The notes: generated by a model not told the origin, from the sequence alone. Numbered from the stretch's first letter, positions 9,156 through 19,521 are shown. The stretch: 22,888 bases of DNA from Welwitschia mirabilis (GCA_051453625.1 JBOZIK010000001.1:159940162-159963049), one strand, 5' to 3'. Numbers and translations: made by a program.

Positions 9156-11767
9156 GGTTAATGTAGTCCAAGTATTGGTCATCATATGCAAGGCCCCAGC
9201 GTGATGCTAATGCAATTGCAGTATTTGAAGGTAAAATGTTTGAGAGAAGGGCTTTAAGTTATGATCATTGAACTATCTTTGAAAAGTGTAGAATGTCTTT
9301 GGAAGTTTGACACTTCAGCTTGGCAGAGTGTAAATGAAATCTTTCTAGAAAGCATGAATAAAACACAAGAACAGTCTAGAAGACACACATGACTTTGTTT
9401 TTTGGTGTGTAAATTTATCTTTTTGTTCAAAGCAGATTCTGGGATATCCTGAACTCATACTCTGGGCTACAAAATGAGGCATTGAGTAGATTGTTGAGCG
9501 AGCCTCATGTGAGAGAGGTTGTCTTAACATATGTGGTAAGGGCTAAGGTGCCAAAACATGAGAGAGTTGCTCAATGGACAAATTGGTAATCCCGCCTGAG
9601 TTTGTTTTCAAACACTTTGGGGGTTGCTTGCTTGAAATGTGTGCTATCTACCTAACATTCTTCTGAAGCTCTGACCTCAAAGACAAGGGATGAATTCCCC
9701 AAGATGTGTATTGCTCCTCAAATCTTCTACATCTTCGTAGAGAAAAACTTAGTGGATCAGCCAGTTGGAAGAGGGGGTTGCCCACTTAAAACTAGCAACT
9801 AGAGAGAAACAACAAGCCTTATATTCTTGAAAACTCCACAACACTTAAGCATATTTCATCACCCCCAAACATTATCACTGAAACATCATGAACTTCAACA
9901 ATACTAAATTGAACATAAAATGCTCATGATTCTCGAAAGTTAAAATTCTAATATCGTTAAGGTATAAGTGAGAAAAATATGAGATGATATCAAATTTTCG
10001 TGTGTTTTAAGATGGATATCAAAAGAAGAAGTTATCATAAATAATACACATTGTGTTCCTTGAAAAACTATGTGTTAATTGCCAACCAAGAATATTAACT
10101 TGTAATTTGAAGCCAACTATGCAAAGTCCATCTCAAGAAATCACTATTGACTTGGTTTGATTGTCACGTAAAAGATCTTTTTATTTTGAATTCAATATGA
10201 TTAATTAAATGCAAAACATGTACTCCATGTTCTTGATTTTTAAAGACAAAAAAATACCCTTAATCAGTCTCTCAAGAAACTCCTCTTCCTTAATGATATT
10301 CCCATCTGTCATTCAAACAACAGATGGAATTAAAAATTGCTACAATATGGTTGATTCTTGTTCTAACATTAAAATGCATCTAAACCAAACTAAAGTGGGA
10401 ATCAAGTCAGGAGAAAAATACAATTTCAATTACATCTGAAGAATAAAAAAAAAAAAATAGAATGCAAAAGTTATGAATTTCACAAATTTGAAAATTTTTA
10501 GATTTCATTGATCTAAGAACCACTTTCATAACCAAATCAAAATCATCCAAGGAAAACGCATTTCTGTTAGGATCCCAACTTTGGTGTTTACCAATGTAAT
10601 TGTATTGTGTTTTACCTGTTTTATTACAGTTGCACTAGGACTTCAAAAACTATAAAAGAATAGTTGTAAACTTTGATTTTAAATATACACAAATACAATG
10701 AAAATGTTTTAAAATTTGACATATTCCAAAATTAGTTTGACTGACACACAATGGCATTAAATACAAGAAAATTTGGTTGCTCTCTTCTTGCTTAATCTGC
10801 AGTGTGGAAAATGTTGGACCATCTAAATCAAGAAAACAAGGCAAAAGGCAATGGTCATAGTGTGCCCGCAAAGGAGAGGGGTAATGTCAAAGGTAGAAGT
10901 TGGGGCAACTTAAAAAGATTAATTGAAATAAAGAAATCTTAAATAGTCAGTTGAAAAATATTAGCGAACTTGGAAATTGAAACAAGAATGAATATAATTG
11001 TGAAGGCCTTAGGGGTATCAATGTGCATCTCTTCTTCTTTCAATGTAGATTGCTATTGAAGGCTTGGAGGTGCTTTAAAAGCCTAGTCTTTCCATGTTAA
11101 TGCCTAAAGTTTAATGAAGACTTGGCTGTCGGTCAGATTTAGATCCTCCACCGAAAAGGATGAAGACTTATCTCCACAACATTAAGGATAATTCATGTAC
11201 AAGAACCTTTACAGCTTTGGGAGATCGACAAGATTAGCAACTCTCAAAGGAGTAAATGACTCTGATTCTAGCTACTAGCCATTGCCATCATTGAAGGTTG
11301 GCATCATTTCAATGCTAGAATGAAAGAGGGTTTACAAACAATCAACTACAACGCTAGGATTCTGCTCTTTAAACTGATTTGATAAATGTTCAAGTAGAGA
11401 GACCAGCCACATATTGGCAAAGCCCACAATCCTCTACTAACCTTGCTCTTCTCCTTGTCAACTAGCATTGCTAGAGTTATATGCCTTACGGTGTTTTTCA
11501 GGCACACTTATAAATGAATTACAAGATTGAGGCAAATTTAGGAATACTGACAAGCTTCAAAGCCCCAACAAAGTTCTGTATATGATATGCCTTACCAAGG
11601 TAAACTTGGCAAGGTTCATGAGAACATGAATATTAGAGATTAAGATGTTTCTCTTTCCCTATACTTTTATTACTTGAAACACCATATAGGATGAAACATC
11701 TTGGCTAACCTACAACTCTGACATAGCTAGGGGCTAAAATCATAGGTCATATTTGACCATGAAGATT

Positions 11768-11791
11768 TTTCTTTCTTTCTTTCTTTCTTTC
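11768..11791. repeat. (TTTC)n microsatellite
   Basis: About five to six CTTT/TTTC units, followed by a T-rich run to ~11800. Confidence 0.9.
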
Positions 11792-12221
11792 CTTTTTTTT
11801 TGAAAGGAGTTAATTCAAAGAAACTATAATGCACTTGCTAGGGTTATTGGTTTACTTGCTTGGATGAAAACCCATAGGTGGTCCTTACCAGTATGGGAGG
11901 TCTTGCTTGTGTTAGGACCCCTGTGACATAAATGTAGTTGAATCAACTAAAAGGGCCATGTGATTGACTAAACATTTTTTTAAATGTTTTCAAATACTTT
12001 GTAAAATTTTAAAATTCAAGAGCTATCACCAAACTAGGCAACTAATTTATTGTTAGACCACCCCTTTTTAAGGTTTATCCTTTTATTTTACTTTGATAAC
12101 CTCATTACCAATTGTTGTTCCCATTCAGGGCTTTCCGTTTTCTCATTTAAGCTTCTTTCGGAATTTCTTTCTTCACCTTCTATCAAATCTCAACCACTCT
12201 TCTTCTTTCATCATAAAAATG

Positions 12222-12512
12222 GTTGAGGATGTCTCAAGCTTAAAGGAAATAATGGAAAATGCCAGCCTCCAAGCCTCCTCCCTATCCTATTACAAGGATA
12301 GGGAACAAGACAATTAAGACTTGGGGGATGACTATAAGAAGAAGCTCATGCAACTAGAAAGGGCTTCTGAAACCATTCAATTTTTCCATGTGAAGAGTGT
12401 GAAGGCTATGCACAAGGATATCCATCGGTGTAACTTCTTGAATATGCATGAGTCCTTTAGTGCTTTAATCGATACTTTGCCCACTCTTATTTATGGCAAG
12501 AAGCTCTTGTAA
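12222..12512 (+). pseudogene. Unidentified short gene or gene fragment with one in-frame stop
   Basis: An ATG at 12222 follows a pyrimidine-rich, UTR-like stretch (~12150-12215, repeated CTTC/TTCT). The frame begins MVEDVSSLKEIMENASLQAS, meets one TAA at 12315-12317, and continues open in the same frame to 12512 (with L-E-R-A-S-E-T-I-Q-F-F-H and H-R-C-N-F-L-N-M-H-E-S-F). The open frame also extends upstream of the ATG to 12093. The composition, mixed helix-forming and charged, looks coding rather than random, and a single stop in ~96 codons suggests recent decay or a missed intron. I recognise no domain. A fragment of a transposon gag-like protein is an alternative. Confidence 0.35.
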
Positions 12513-12637
12513 CAAATGCAGTTCTAACTTTATAAGAACGTACAATGGATGATGACAAAAGTAGGTATGTTTATACAAGAAAGTAAGAACTTCAAGCAAT
12601 AGTCAGAAACAGGTAGAAAATACCAAAACAAATGTTA

Positions 12638-12659
12638 ACATCCACACATATGTGGATGT
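12638..12659. repeat. Short inverted repeat (9-bp arms, 4-bp loop)
   Basis: ACATCCACA and TGTGGATGT flank CATA, a perfect small hairpin. It lies in non-coding sequence; there is no T-run or other sign of function. Confidence 0.7.
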
Positions 12660-12975
12660 GGGAACCAAGTATATATGGAATCCATAAGTCATGTGTCACT
12701 TTTATATGTGATGTATCATATGTTAATTAACTAATTAATAAATTAAATAAAGAAATTAAGAATGTAATTAACCAATTTAGGGAAAAAACACTAATTATGT
12801 ATTTTGCTAAGACAAAACTTAAAGTCCAGTATTTGACTCCAACAAAGCCTGAAGTTCTATCACCCAAGGTTTGTCTTGTTAAGTTCCACCTTGATGTAAC
12901 ATGTAACTTAGGTCACTTTCTGACACTTCCTATCAAACTCTTAACCATTGGATGGTAGAAAGCTGAGACATCATT

Positions 12976-13060
12976 TAAAGTCTACAGGTCCTTGTGCTTT
13001 GGTGAGAATGTCTGTTGGCTAGCTTCACGTGTTGATGCATATTAACTTAATAAAATTATG
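12976..13060 (-). pseudogene. Possible Ty1/copia Pol C-terminal remnant
   Basis: The minus strand reads Y-A-S-T-R-E at ~13030-13048 and then, one frame over, T-D-I-L-T-K-A at ~12997-13017. This resembles the 'Y..T.EQ.ADILTKAL' motif near the end of copia polyproteins. It continues G-P-V-D-F-K before a stop. The rest of the RNase H region could not be followed clearly to either side, so this may be a small relic or a chance match. Confidence 0.35.
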
Positions 13061-13469
13061 TACATTGTTCCTAGTGACACCTTCATCTGTATTTCAACCC
13101 CAGAGTGTTGCCACTTAAAGTCGCCCAATGATGCAACTAGTGAATAACGATTTTCAATAACCAACTTGACAACTCCTCATTTAACTGCTTTTTCCACAAA
13201 ATCTCTAAAGGCAAGGGGCTTGTCCTTGCCATTTTACACTTTTCTGACCCTTATTGACACAATAGAAGTAGAAGGACAACAAGCCATTGGAAGAGACTTG
13301 GAACAATCCCTCGCTTCATCTTGTTAGTTGGAGTGAGACCCTAGTGTCCAAGCCTCCAACATAAGTCATGTATGAGGCACATTTGATTTAATAAAATTCT
13401 CTTTTCCTTATTCTCAAATCGTGTGTTTAGTATGTTGAATATGTTTACTCATAGTTGATGTATTGATAG

Positions 13470-14010
13470 CATACTTATACGGATTGGATCAGAATCGCAA
13501 TCCAGAGGATTCCAGATTGCGATTCCAAGAAAACCACTCCAAATCGGTGCTGGATCACAATTTGTTGTGAATTGCGATTTGAAAACTCACAGATTGCGAT
13601 CCAAAGTGATCTGCTCCGCATCGTGATCCGGAGTAATCCAGAGTGATCTAGAGCTCTTTGGGTCCCCTACCTAGTTTAATTCATTTTTTGATTAAAAATG
13701 TGAAATCACGTCATTCTCTCACACATTTCTCATTCTACTAGTTCATATTTTCCATTGGAATAGTGAAAGAATACAATAAAAACAATTTTTTCAAAGATTT
13801 GATCATTTCAAATTAGATTCAAAAAGGTTTTCTTTTGAACTATTTTTGAAATAGTGAAGGTTTTGTTTTAAAAAATTACAATATATTTATTTTCACTTTT
13901 CTTAATGTTCATGATCTAGAGCAACTGCAATCAGCTCCAGAGCGATTCAATTATTTGGAATCTCCAAAACAAAAAGCAATCCGTGATCTGCTCTGATCCA
14001 TGCAAGTATG
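13470..14010. mobile_element. Putative non-autonomous hAT-like DNA transposon (541 bp)
   Basis: The left end reads CATACTTATACGGATTGGAT (13470) and the right end, reverse-complemented, reads CATACTTGCATGGATCAGAG (from 14010). These are imperfect terminal inverted repeats sharing CATACTT and GGATCAGA. The flanking 8-mers are ATTGATAG (13462-13469) and AATGATAC (14011-14018), which match at 6 of 8 positions; 8-bp target duplications are typical of hAT elements. Both ends are rich in short GATTGCGATC/ATCGCAATC-like and TGATCTAGAGC motifs in both orientations (13492-13650, 13913-14000). These resemble the subterminal transposase-binding repeats seen in many plant hATs. There is no coding capacity, so mobility would have needed a transposase made elsewhere. 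Family assignment is inferred from structure only. Confidence 0.55.
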
Positions 14011-14018
14011 AATGATAC

Positions 14019-14478
14019 ATGGTTTGAGACTAGTTGGTTGACAACTCACTAAATTACATTAGTGACTTGCATAATTAGAATCATTGTTGTTTTATGATTT
14101 TAGAGTGGCACATATTCTCTCTCTCTCTCTCTCACACACACACAGGTGTTCTCCTCTTTAAGTATTAGTCTTCACTGCTTATCCTACACCAGATTGTGGA
14201 ATGATGGAAATCACATGCTAAAATCAATTGCACCATAGTCTCATCACATTCCGTGCAAGTAGGTCTTCTTGAGAGTAGAAAATCCTCAACGAAAGCTACA
14301 ACTAGGGTTAGATTTTTCATGCTTTGTCTTATGCTTTTGGTCCATGTAGAGAGTGAAGAGAGGAAGGGATTGGTCTACAGACTCTATTTGAGTTTCTCTA
14401 TCCTTCCATAGTTTTATTTTCCTTTCATTTTTAGCATTTTCATGTAATGGTTTTTAATAATCTCGCTTGTGCAAGTTT
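14019..14478. other. Region before the gypsy element; LTR not delimited
   Basis: It contains the compound microsatellite and T-rich sequence, but I could not find a TG...CA boundary, a tRNA-complementary primer-binding site, or a match to sequence downstream of the pol region. If a 5' LTR existed here it is too diverged to see by eye. Confidence 0.35.
14117..14144. repeat. Compound (CT)n(CA)n microsatellite
   Basis: Eight CT units at 14117-14132 run directly into six CA units at 14133-14144. Confidence 0.95.
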
Positions 14479-14660
14479 GGTGATTGAGGCCTTATGCACT
14501 TATGCATCTTGCATTTGGAAGTCTTTTCAACACCAATTAGTGCGATCTTGGTGATTAAGGCCTTATGCACTCCAACACCTTCTGTCTAGTGGAAGTTTAA
14601 GGGACTAATCTTATACAATCCTAGAGACTAAGGCCTTGTGCACTCATACACCTTGCATTT
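14479..14660. repeat. Three degenerate ~72-bp tandem units upstream of the gypsy gag
   Basis: The core GGTGATTGAGGCCTTATGCA at 14479 recurs at 14550 (GGTGATTAAGGCCTTATGCA) and, more diverged, at 14623 (AGAGACTAAGGCCTTGTGCA). A second block (CATCTTGCATTT / ACACCTTCTG / ACACCTTGCATTT) follows each core. Spacings are 71 and 73 bp. The array ends about 75 bp before the gag ATG, so it probably sits in the LTR or 5' leader of the gypsy element. I found no LTR end or primer-binding site there. Confidence 0.8.
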
Positions 14661-14737
14661 AGTGGCTAACATTTGGTGTGTTTTGTTTTTGTTGTTTTTC
14701 CTAACATTGCAATAACTAGTATCTTTTATGTCTTCAT

Positions 14738-15965
14738 ATGCCTTTTGGATTGAACAGTGATTTAAGACCGATCAAAGAAAACATCAGAGAGGGGTTGTTT
14801 GAATACAGTCACAAAATACATCACAAACCCTATATTAGTAAGCTTTTAGAAATTCCCCCTCCTACTAAGTTTGACTTTGAAAATGAGGGACCCCTTAACA
14901 ACAATCAATTTCCATTTTTGTGCAATTCACTTGAGGAAGCTAAAAATGCCTCTACTATTCCATCTCCTTGTCAACAAAATCCCTCTTTGAACAAAAGAAT
15001 GAGCACACCTAGTATTCCAAGTGCTTCACTAATAGACTTGCTTTCAAACTAGAAAAATGAAGCCCACAATCCAATTCAATTACCAGAAGGGGAAGATGTT
15101 GAAATTTATAACCTTGCCATAGACCCCATCTTCTGTGCACATGACCACAAAGACCCATGCAACCATCTCATTGAAATTGAACAAATAGCAAAAATGGTCA
15201 GTAAACATGTAACTGATAGAACCTTTTTGAAAGTCTTCCCACTAATACTTAAGAAGAAAGCAAAAATGTTGTTCAACTCTTTGCCTAACCATAGCATTAG
15301 TTCTTGGGATGACATGTGCACAACCTTTACTAGGAGATATATTACAAGCCAACAGATCTAAGAATTAAGATAACAAGTAAGTGGGTTTAAGAAAAAGGAT
15401 GAGGAAAACTACTGTGCAGCTTGCGAGCATTTCATAAGATATGTTGCACAAAACACAAGCATTGAATTCCCAAACTATCAAATTGTATAGTATTTTCTGG
15501 GAGGACTCAATCCTCATACTACGCAGATGATTGATTTTGCAAAGAAGGAAACATTTTGCAAGTTGGATAACATGAAAGACTACAAGGTGGTAACAAGCAA
15601 AGGTATGGATGCAAACCTAAAAATGCCTACATATGTTGAAGAAGAGAAGAATGAGGATGACATTGAAGAGATTACTCTCCTAACATACACCTTGACCAAC
15701 CTACTCCTTCTACATCCTATGATAGCAAAAAAAGAAAAGTGGATGAAGAACCAATGCCTTGAATGGGAGGTGTGAAACCAACTTTGGTGTATGATGAATA
15801 CTTGAGGGAATTAATGAAAGGAGTCAACATTAATCTGCCACTTTGGGAAATCCTTTAAGATAGCAAACATTATGCCAAAGTTTGGAAGGATTTAGTAACT
15901 AGAAAGAAGAATAGAGCCATGCCAAAGAAAGTGTTCATGGCCCAAAGCACAACATCATTTCTAGC
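14738..15965 (+). pseudogene. gypsy gag (capsid) pseudogene
   Basis: Gag would form the particle that packages the element's RNA. An ATG at 14738 (MPFGLNSDLRPIKENI) opens a frame with stops at 15050, 15359, 15371 and 15488. The retrotransposon gag domain is clear between them: D-P-C-N-H-L-I-E-I-E-Q-I (~15154), then K-K-K-A-K-M-L-F-N-S-L-P-N-H-S-I-S-S-W-D-D-M (~15250-15316), F-T-R-R-Y-I, and Y-F-L-G-G-L-N-P-H-T-T-Q-M-I (~15490). This matches the family pattern 'KAK.WLNSLP..SI.SWDD'. The frame shifts by one near 15730-15770. It then reads PLWEIL and DSKHYAKVWKDLVTRKK, the linker that precedes the protease in this group of elements. The gap at 15966 cuts it off. Confidence 0.88.
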
Positions 15966-16065
15966 NNNNNNNNNNNNNNNNNNNNNNNNNNNNNNNNNNN
16001 NNNNNNNNNNNNNNNNNNNNNNNNNNNNNNNNNNNNNNNNNNNNNNNNNNNNNNNNNNNNNNNNN
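15966..16065. other. Assembly gap (100 N)
   Basis: Exactly 100 N, the usual placeholder for a gap of unknown size, lying between gag and protease of the gypsy element. Confidence 0.97.
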
Positions 16066-16067
16066 CC

Positions 16068-16465
16068 AACAAAGCCCCTAAATACAAAGATCTAAGAACC
16101 GCAATAGTGAATGTGATTTTGGAAGGGAGTAAGAAGGTAAGGAAGTGTCTCACTAATTTAGGAGCAAGTGTTAATGTCATGCCTCTTCACATTGCTAAAC
16201 AATTACAAGGAAGAATTCAACCCACTCCAAATTGATAATGGACTTTACTTGGCAAATTTTGTGGTTTTACAAGTAGCCAAGGAAGAAGGATACCCATTGA
16301 TCCTAGGAAGTTTATTGTCCAATAGCTCTTCACATCATTGATACAAGATTTGGAATGATGACTTTAGCCTTTGGAAATCAAAAATTCAACATTAGAGTCC
16401 TTGATGCAGTAGAGATAGCAGAAGTCTGTGATGGAATCTCCAATGTAGTGGATTCAATGGTCTAG
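16068..16465 (+). pseudogene. gypsy aspartic protease (retropepsin) remnant
   Basis: The protease would cut the gag-pol polyprotein. Starting in a new frame after the gap, it reads A-I-V-N-V-I-L-E-G-S-K-K-V-R-K-C-L, then T-N-L-G-A-S-V-N-V-M-P. The family motif is D-L-G-A-S-x-N-x-M-P, so the single catalytic Asp is Asn here (AAT at 16155-16157). Further on, across a frameshift, are G-Y-P-L-I-L-G (~16290-16310, the conserved ILGRP flap-side motif) and a G-M-M-T-L-A-F-G-N-Q segment (~16352). The substitution alone would abolish activity. Confidence 0.8.
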
Positions 16466-16699
16466 GATTTTAAATTAATCTCAACATGAAATACTAAGAA
16501 AATACCAACTCAAAACCATACCAAATTAGTCCCTTCTAGCCACTCTCACCCTGATGACAATTTGATCTAGGTGTCCTTGAACTTTTCCAATCATGTCAAC
16601 TAGATGAAGATCTGTTAAGAGACAACACACACGTTTAGGAGAAAAAACAAAAACACGATTCTGATTTAAAAAGGACGAGGGTCTTACAATAAGGTGTTA

Positions 16700-17868
16700 A
16701 CCTTATCTTAGAAGAAGGAGTGGAAATCTCAACCAAACAACCAACTTTGAAAGAATTACTTGACAATTTGAAGGACATTTTTGTCCATAATGACATAGAT
16801 AAGCCTCTCATCATATCATCTAGCTTATCCCAATATGAAGAAGCTCAAGTTATTGATGTATTAAACAAAAAAATTCAAGCTTTTGCATGGACTTAGAAGG
16901 ATTTGAGTGGTATTCCTCCCAACATTGTCCAACATAAGATTCACTTGGAGGAAAACATTAGGCCTATAAAATAACCACAACAAAGATTAAATCTCACACT
17001 ACGTCAAGTTGTGAATGAACAAATCATTAAGTTAGTAGATGCCAACATTATCTACCCTAGAGTCAATAGTGAATGGGTAAGTGTCCTAACCATAGTGCCA
17101 AAAAAGGGAGGAAAGTGAAGAGTTTGCATTGATTTTTAGAAACTCAATGAACACGCTAAGAAGGATCATTGCCCTCTTCCTTTCCCACATCAAATGTTAG
17201 ACCAGTTATAAGGACATGAATATTACTGCTTCTTATATGGCTATGGTGGCTACAACCAAGTTTCCATTGTAGATAAGGATCAATCAAACACCACTTTTAC
17301 CTCACCCTTTGGAACTTATGTTTATAGACGGATGCCTTCTAGATTGTGTAATGCTTCTAGGACTGTTCAAAGGGCCATGTTGGGGATTTTCATAGACATG
17401 TTGGAAGAATGCATTGAGAATTTTATGGATGATTTCCCCTTATGGGGAGATTCTTTAGATGAAGCCGTGAAAAGATGAGAAGACATATTAGATAGGTGCA
17501 TAGAATAGGATCTAAAACTTAGTTGGGAGAGGAGCATATATATGATGCGAAGGAAAATTGTTCTAGGACAAATCATTTCAAAAAATGGAATGGAGTGGAT
17601 CCTTTGAAAATTAGAGTCATCAAGGAAATGGCACCTCTAACAAATTTGAAGCAAATAAGGTCTTTTCTAGGGCATGTGGAATTCTATAGGAGGTTCATCA
17701 AAGAGTTTTCAAAAATTTGTAAACCTCTCCATCAACTCTTAGAAAAAGACACCAGGTTTGAATGGATACATCCTTGTCAAAAGGCTTTTCAAATTCTAAA
17801 AGAGAAAATGTCTACTATGCCTATCTTGATTGGGTTGGATTGGTCAAAGGACTTCGAACTCAATCTTT
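16700..17868 (+). pseudogene. gypsy reverse transcriptase pseudogene
   Basis: This domain would copy the element's RNA into DNA. Recognisable in order: T-L-K-E-L-L-D-N-L-K (~16743), N-E-Q-I-I-K-L-V-D-A-N-I-I-Y-P (~17015), V-P-K-K-G-G-K then R-V-C-I-D-F (~17095-17140, with TGA in place of the usual Trp codon and TAG after F), Y-C-F-L-Y-G-Y-G-G-Y-N-Q (~17224-17260), F-T-S-P-F-G-T-Y-V-Y-R-R-M-P (~17298-17340), and N-F-M-D-D-F (17419-17436). After a frameshift near 17590 come IRSFLGHVEFYRRFIKEFSK and P-L-H-Q-L-L. Motif A normally reads L-D-G-Y-S-G-Y; here the first catalytic Asp is Tyr (TAT at 17236-17238), while both Asp of FMDD survive at 17428-17433. Confidence 0.92.
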
Positions 17869-18230
17869 GATGCTAATTACCATGCAATTGGTAGAGTCTT
17901 AGGTCAAAAAGATGGTAGGAATTTTCATGTTATTCTTTATACTAGTAAAACCCTTTCTGGTGTTTAATGGAATTATACCATTACAAAAAAGGGATTACTA
18001 GGTATTGTTCATTCACTTGGGAAAATCCGCCATTATCTTCTTGGATACTGTACCAATGTTTACACTAATCATTCCGCCATTTGTTATCTGATGGTCAAAA
18101 CAACAATGGGGGCTTGTCTTATCCAAAGGATCTTATTACTTCAGGAATCTAATATCACAATCAAAAATAAAATACAATGGCTAAGCAATTTTCTTGTTTT
18201 CGTTCTTCCTCCTCTTCTGAACCATTAATT
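17869..18230 (+). pseudogene. gypsy RNase H remnant
   Basis: This domain would degrade the RNA strand of the RNA-DNA hybrid. The frame moves again and reads D-A-N-Y-H-A-I-G-R-V-L-G-Q-K (17869), Y-T-S-K-T-L, T-I-T-K-K-G-L-L-G-I-V (~17977-18009), H-Y-L-L-G, Y-T-N-H-S-A (~18061) and L-I-Q-R-I-L-L-L-Q-E. Compared with the family pattern TTEKELLAIV and YTDHSA, the catalytic Glu is Gly (17992-17994) and the next catalytic Asp is Asn (18067-18069). Only the first Asp (17869-17871) is kept. Confidence 0.85.
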
Positions 18231-18399
18231 ATTAAAGATGAATTTCCATATGAATAATTATTTCTTATTCAAAATTTGGAAAATCAATACACCTTGATCC
18301 CTAGTATGTAGACATTGTCAATTATCTGGTCACTTGCCAAACACCTCCTACTTGGACTCCTTCTCAATGAAAGTCTTCCTCCAGAGGATAGCTAAATAT

Positions 18400-19521
18400 G
18401 AATGGGTTTATTGTAGGTGCAAGGATCAGAGTATGAGATGATGCATCCCCGAATGGGAACAACAATAGATTTCACAACTTTGTCATGGAGGAGCATGTGG
18501 CAGAAACTTTAGTAGAAAGAAAATAGCCATGAAAATTCTTCATGTTAGATTTTATTGGCCTTCCCTATTCCATGACTCCTTTGAGCATGTTGAAAAGTGC
18601 AAGGCTTGCCAGAAGTTTGGAGGACAGGCTCAGAAGGAGGATATGCCAATTCAACCTATTATAGAATATGAACCTTTTGATTGTTGCAGTATTGATTTTA
18701 TTGGACCATAAGACCCACCGTCTCGTGGAAAGAAGTATATCCTTCTTGCCATTGGTTATGTAAGCAAATGGTTAGAAGCCATTCCTATTGTAACTAATGA
18801 TGCTTTGAACAAATTTATTAAGTCCTATCTTTTCTCTTGTTTTGGTTTCCCTAAGATTCTTATCAATGATCAAGGAACCCATTTTCTTAATAAGATTCTT
18901 GAGAAACTTTTATTGCAAGAAGGAATTGAACACCATGTTGCCAATGCTTACCATCCTCAAACGGTCAAGTTGAAAATGCTAATAGAGAAATCAAGGAAAC
19001 ACTTCAAAAATCTATCAGCTTTTCTTGTAAGAATGGGCCCCTGAAACTTGATGATGTCCTTTGGTCCTACCAAACTCCATGGTAGAACTCTCTTAGTTTC
19101 TTTCCTTATGAAGTTATGTATAGTGAATCTTGTGTGTTTTAAGCTGATCTCGATTTTGATCCATTCAAAACTTGTCATCTCTTCAACATAACAGATCAAG
19201 AATCAAACTTGTATGATCATCTCAACGTCTAGATGAGAAAAGCACACAAGCCATTAATCGCCAATTTATTGCTAAGGCTCATGCCAAGTATTACCACGAT
19301 AAACACATCTGACTTAACCATTTTGAACCTAGCCAGCTAGAACTCTTGTTCAATAGTAGAGCAAGTATGATTGATAATAAGTTGGTGTTTGAGTCTTTAG
19401 GACCCTATCGTATTTTGAAAACCTATCCTAATGGATCAATTGCATTCAAGAAATTTCCACTCGTGAAACCTTACATGTCAATGGGAAACATTTGAAACTT
19501 TATTTCAAAGTGAACCTCTAA
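18400..19521 (+). pseudogene. gypsy integrase pseudogene
   Basis: Integrase would join the cDNA to host DNA. The N-terminal zinc-binding segment reads C-H-G-G-A-C-G-R-N-F (18481); the second His of the HHCC set (GGHF in relatives) is Asn at 18505-18507, while K-C-K-A-C-Q (~18595) keeps both Cys. The DDE core follows: S-I-D-F-I-G-P (Asp at 18694-18696) with a stop at 18709, W-L-E-A-I-P-I, I-N-D-Q-G-T-H-F (Asp at 18868-18870), A-Y-H-P-Q-T, then a small deletion and frameshift before G-Q-V-E-N-A-N-R-E (Glu at 18972-18974). The C-terminal part shows L-W-S-Y-Q-T-P-W, F-P-Y-E-V-M-Y, L-G-P-Y-R-I-L (~19397) and L-H-V-N-G-K-H-L-K-L-Y, ending at TAA 19519-19521. Confidence 0.92.

Larger units (their letters stand above)
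7883..12080. other. Intergenic or long-intron sequence with no supported gene
   Basis: Just over 4 kb in which short ORFs (up to ~76 codons) occur on both strands without domain resemblance. Upstream exons of the 7568-7882 gene may be hidden here, since plant introns can be long, but no stretch combined splice signals with a convincing peptide. Small repeats (8770-8873, 9092-9155), a poly(A) run near 10445-10457 and a (TTTC)n tract at 11768 are listed separately or noted here. Confidence 0.5.
12513..13469. other. Non-coding spacer with scattered transposon debris
   Basis: Apart from the hairpin at 12638 and the possible copia scrap at ~12976-13060 I see no gene. AT-rich runs (e.g. 12720-12790) alternate with more even composition. 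Confidence 0.4.
14738..19521 (+). mobile_element. Degenerate Ty3/gypsy LTR retrotransposon, internal gag-pol region
   Basis: The domain order gag, protease, reverse transcriptase, RNase H, integrase is diagnostic of Ty3/gypsy (copia has integrase before RT). All five domains are recognisable, but the frame changes at least five times, stops occur in every domain, and several catalytic residues are replaced. The internal region is about 4.8 kb with a 100-bp gap between gag and protease. Neither LTR, primer-binding site nor polypurine tract was located with confidence. The copy is non-autonomous and long dead; it could at most supply small RNAs or templates. Confidence 0.93.

Noticed and set aside
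9424-9588. Plus-strand open stretch with splice-like AG (GTTCAAAGCAG) and GT (GTGGTAAGG) borders
   Set aside because: The peptide resembles nothing I know, no partner exon in a compatible phase was found, and an overlapping minus-strand ORF is equally long. Such stretches are expected by chance in 4 kb.
18957-19199. 80-codon minus-strand ORF
   Set aside because: Shadow of the integrase coding region, whose motifs are on the plus strand.
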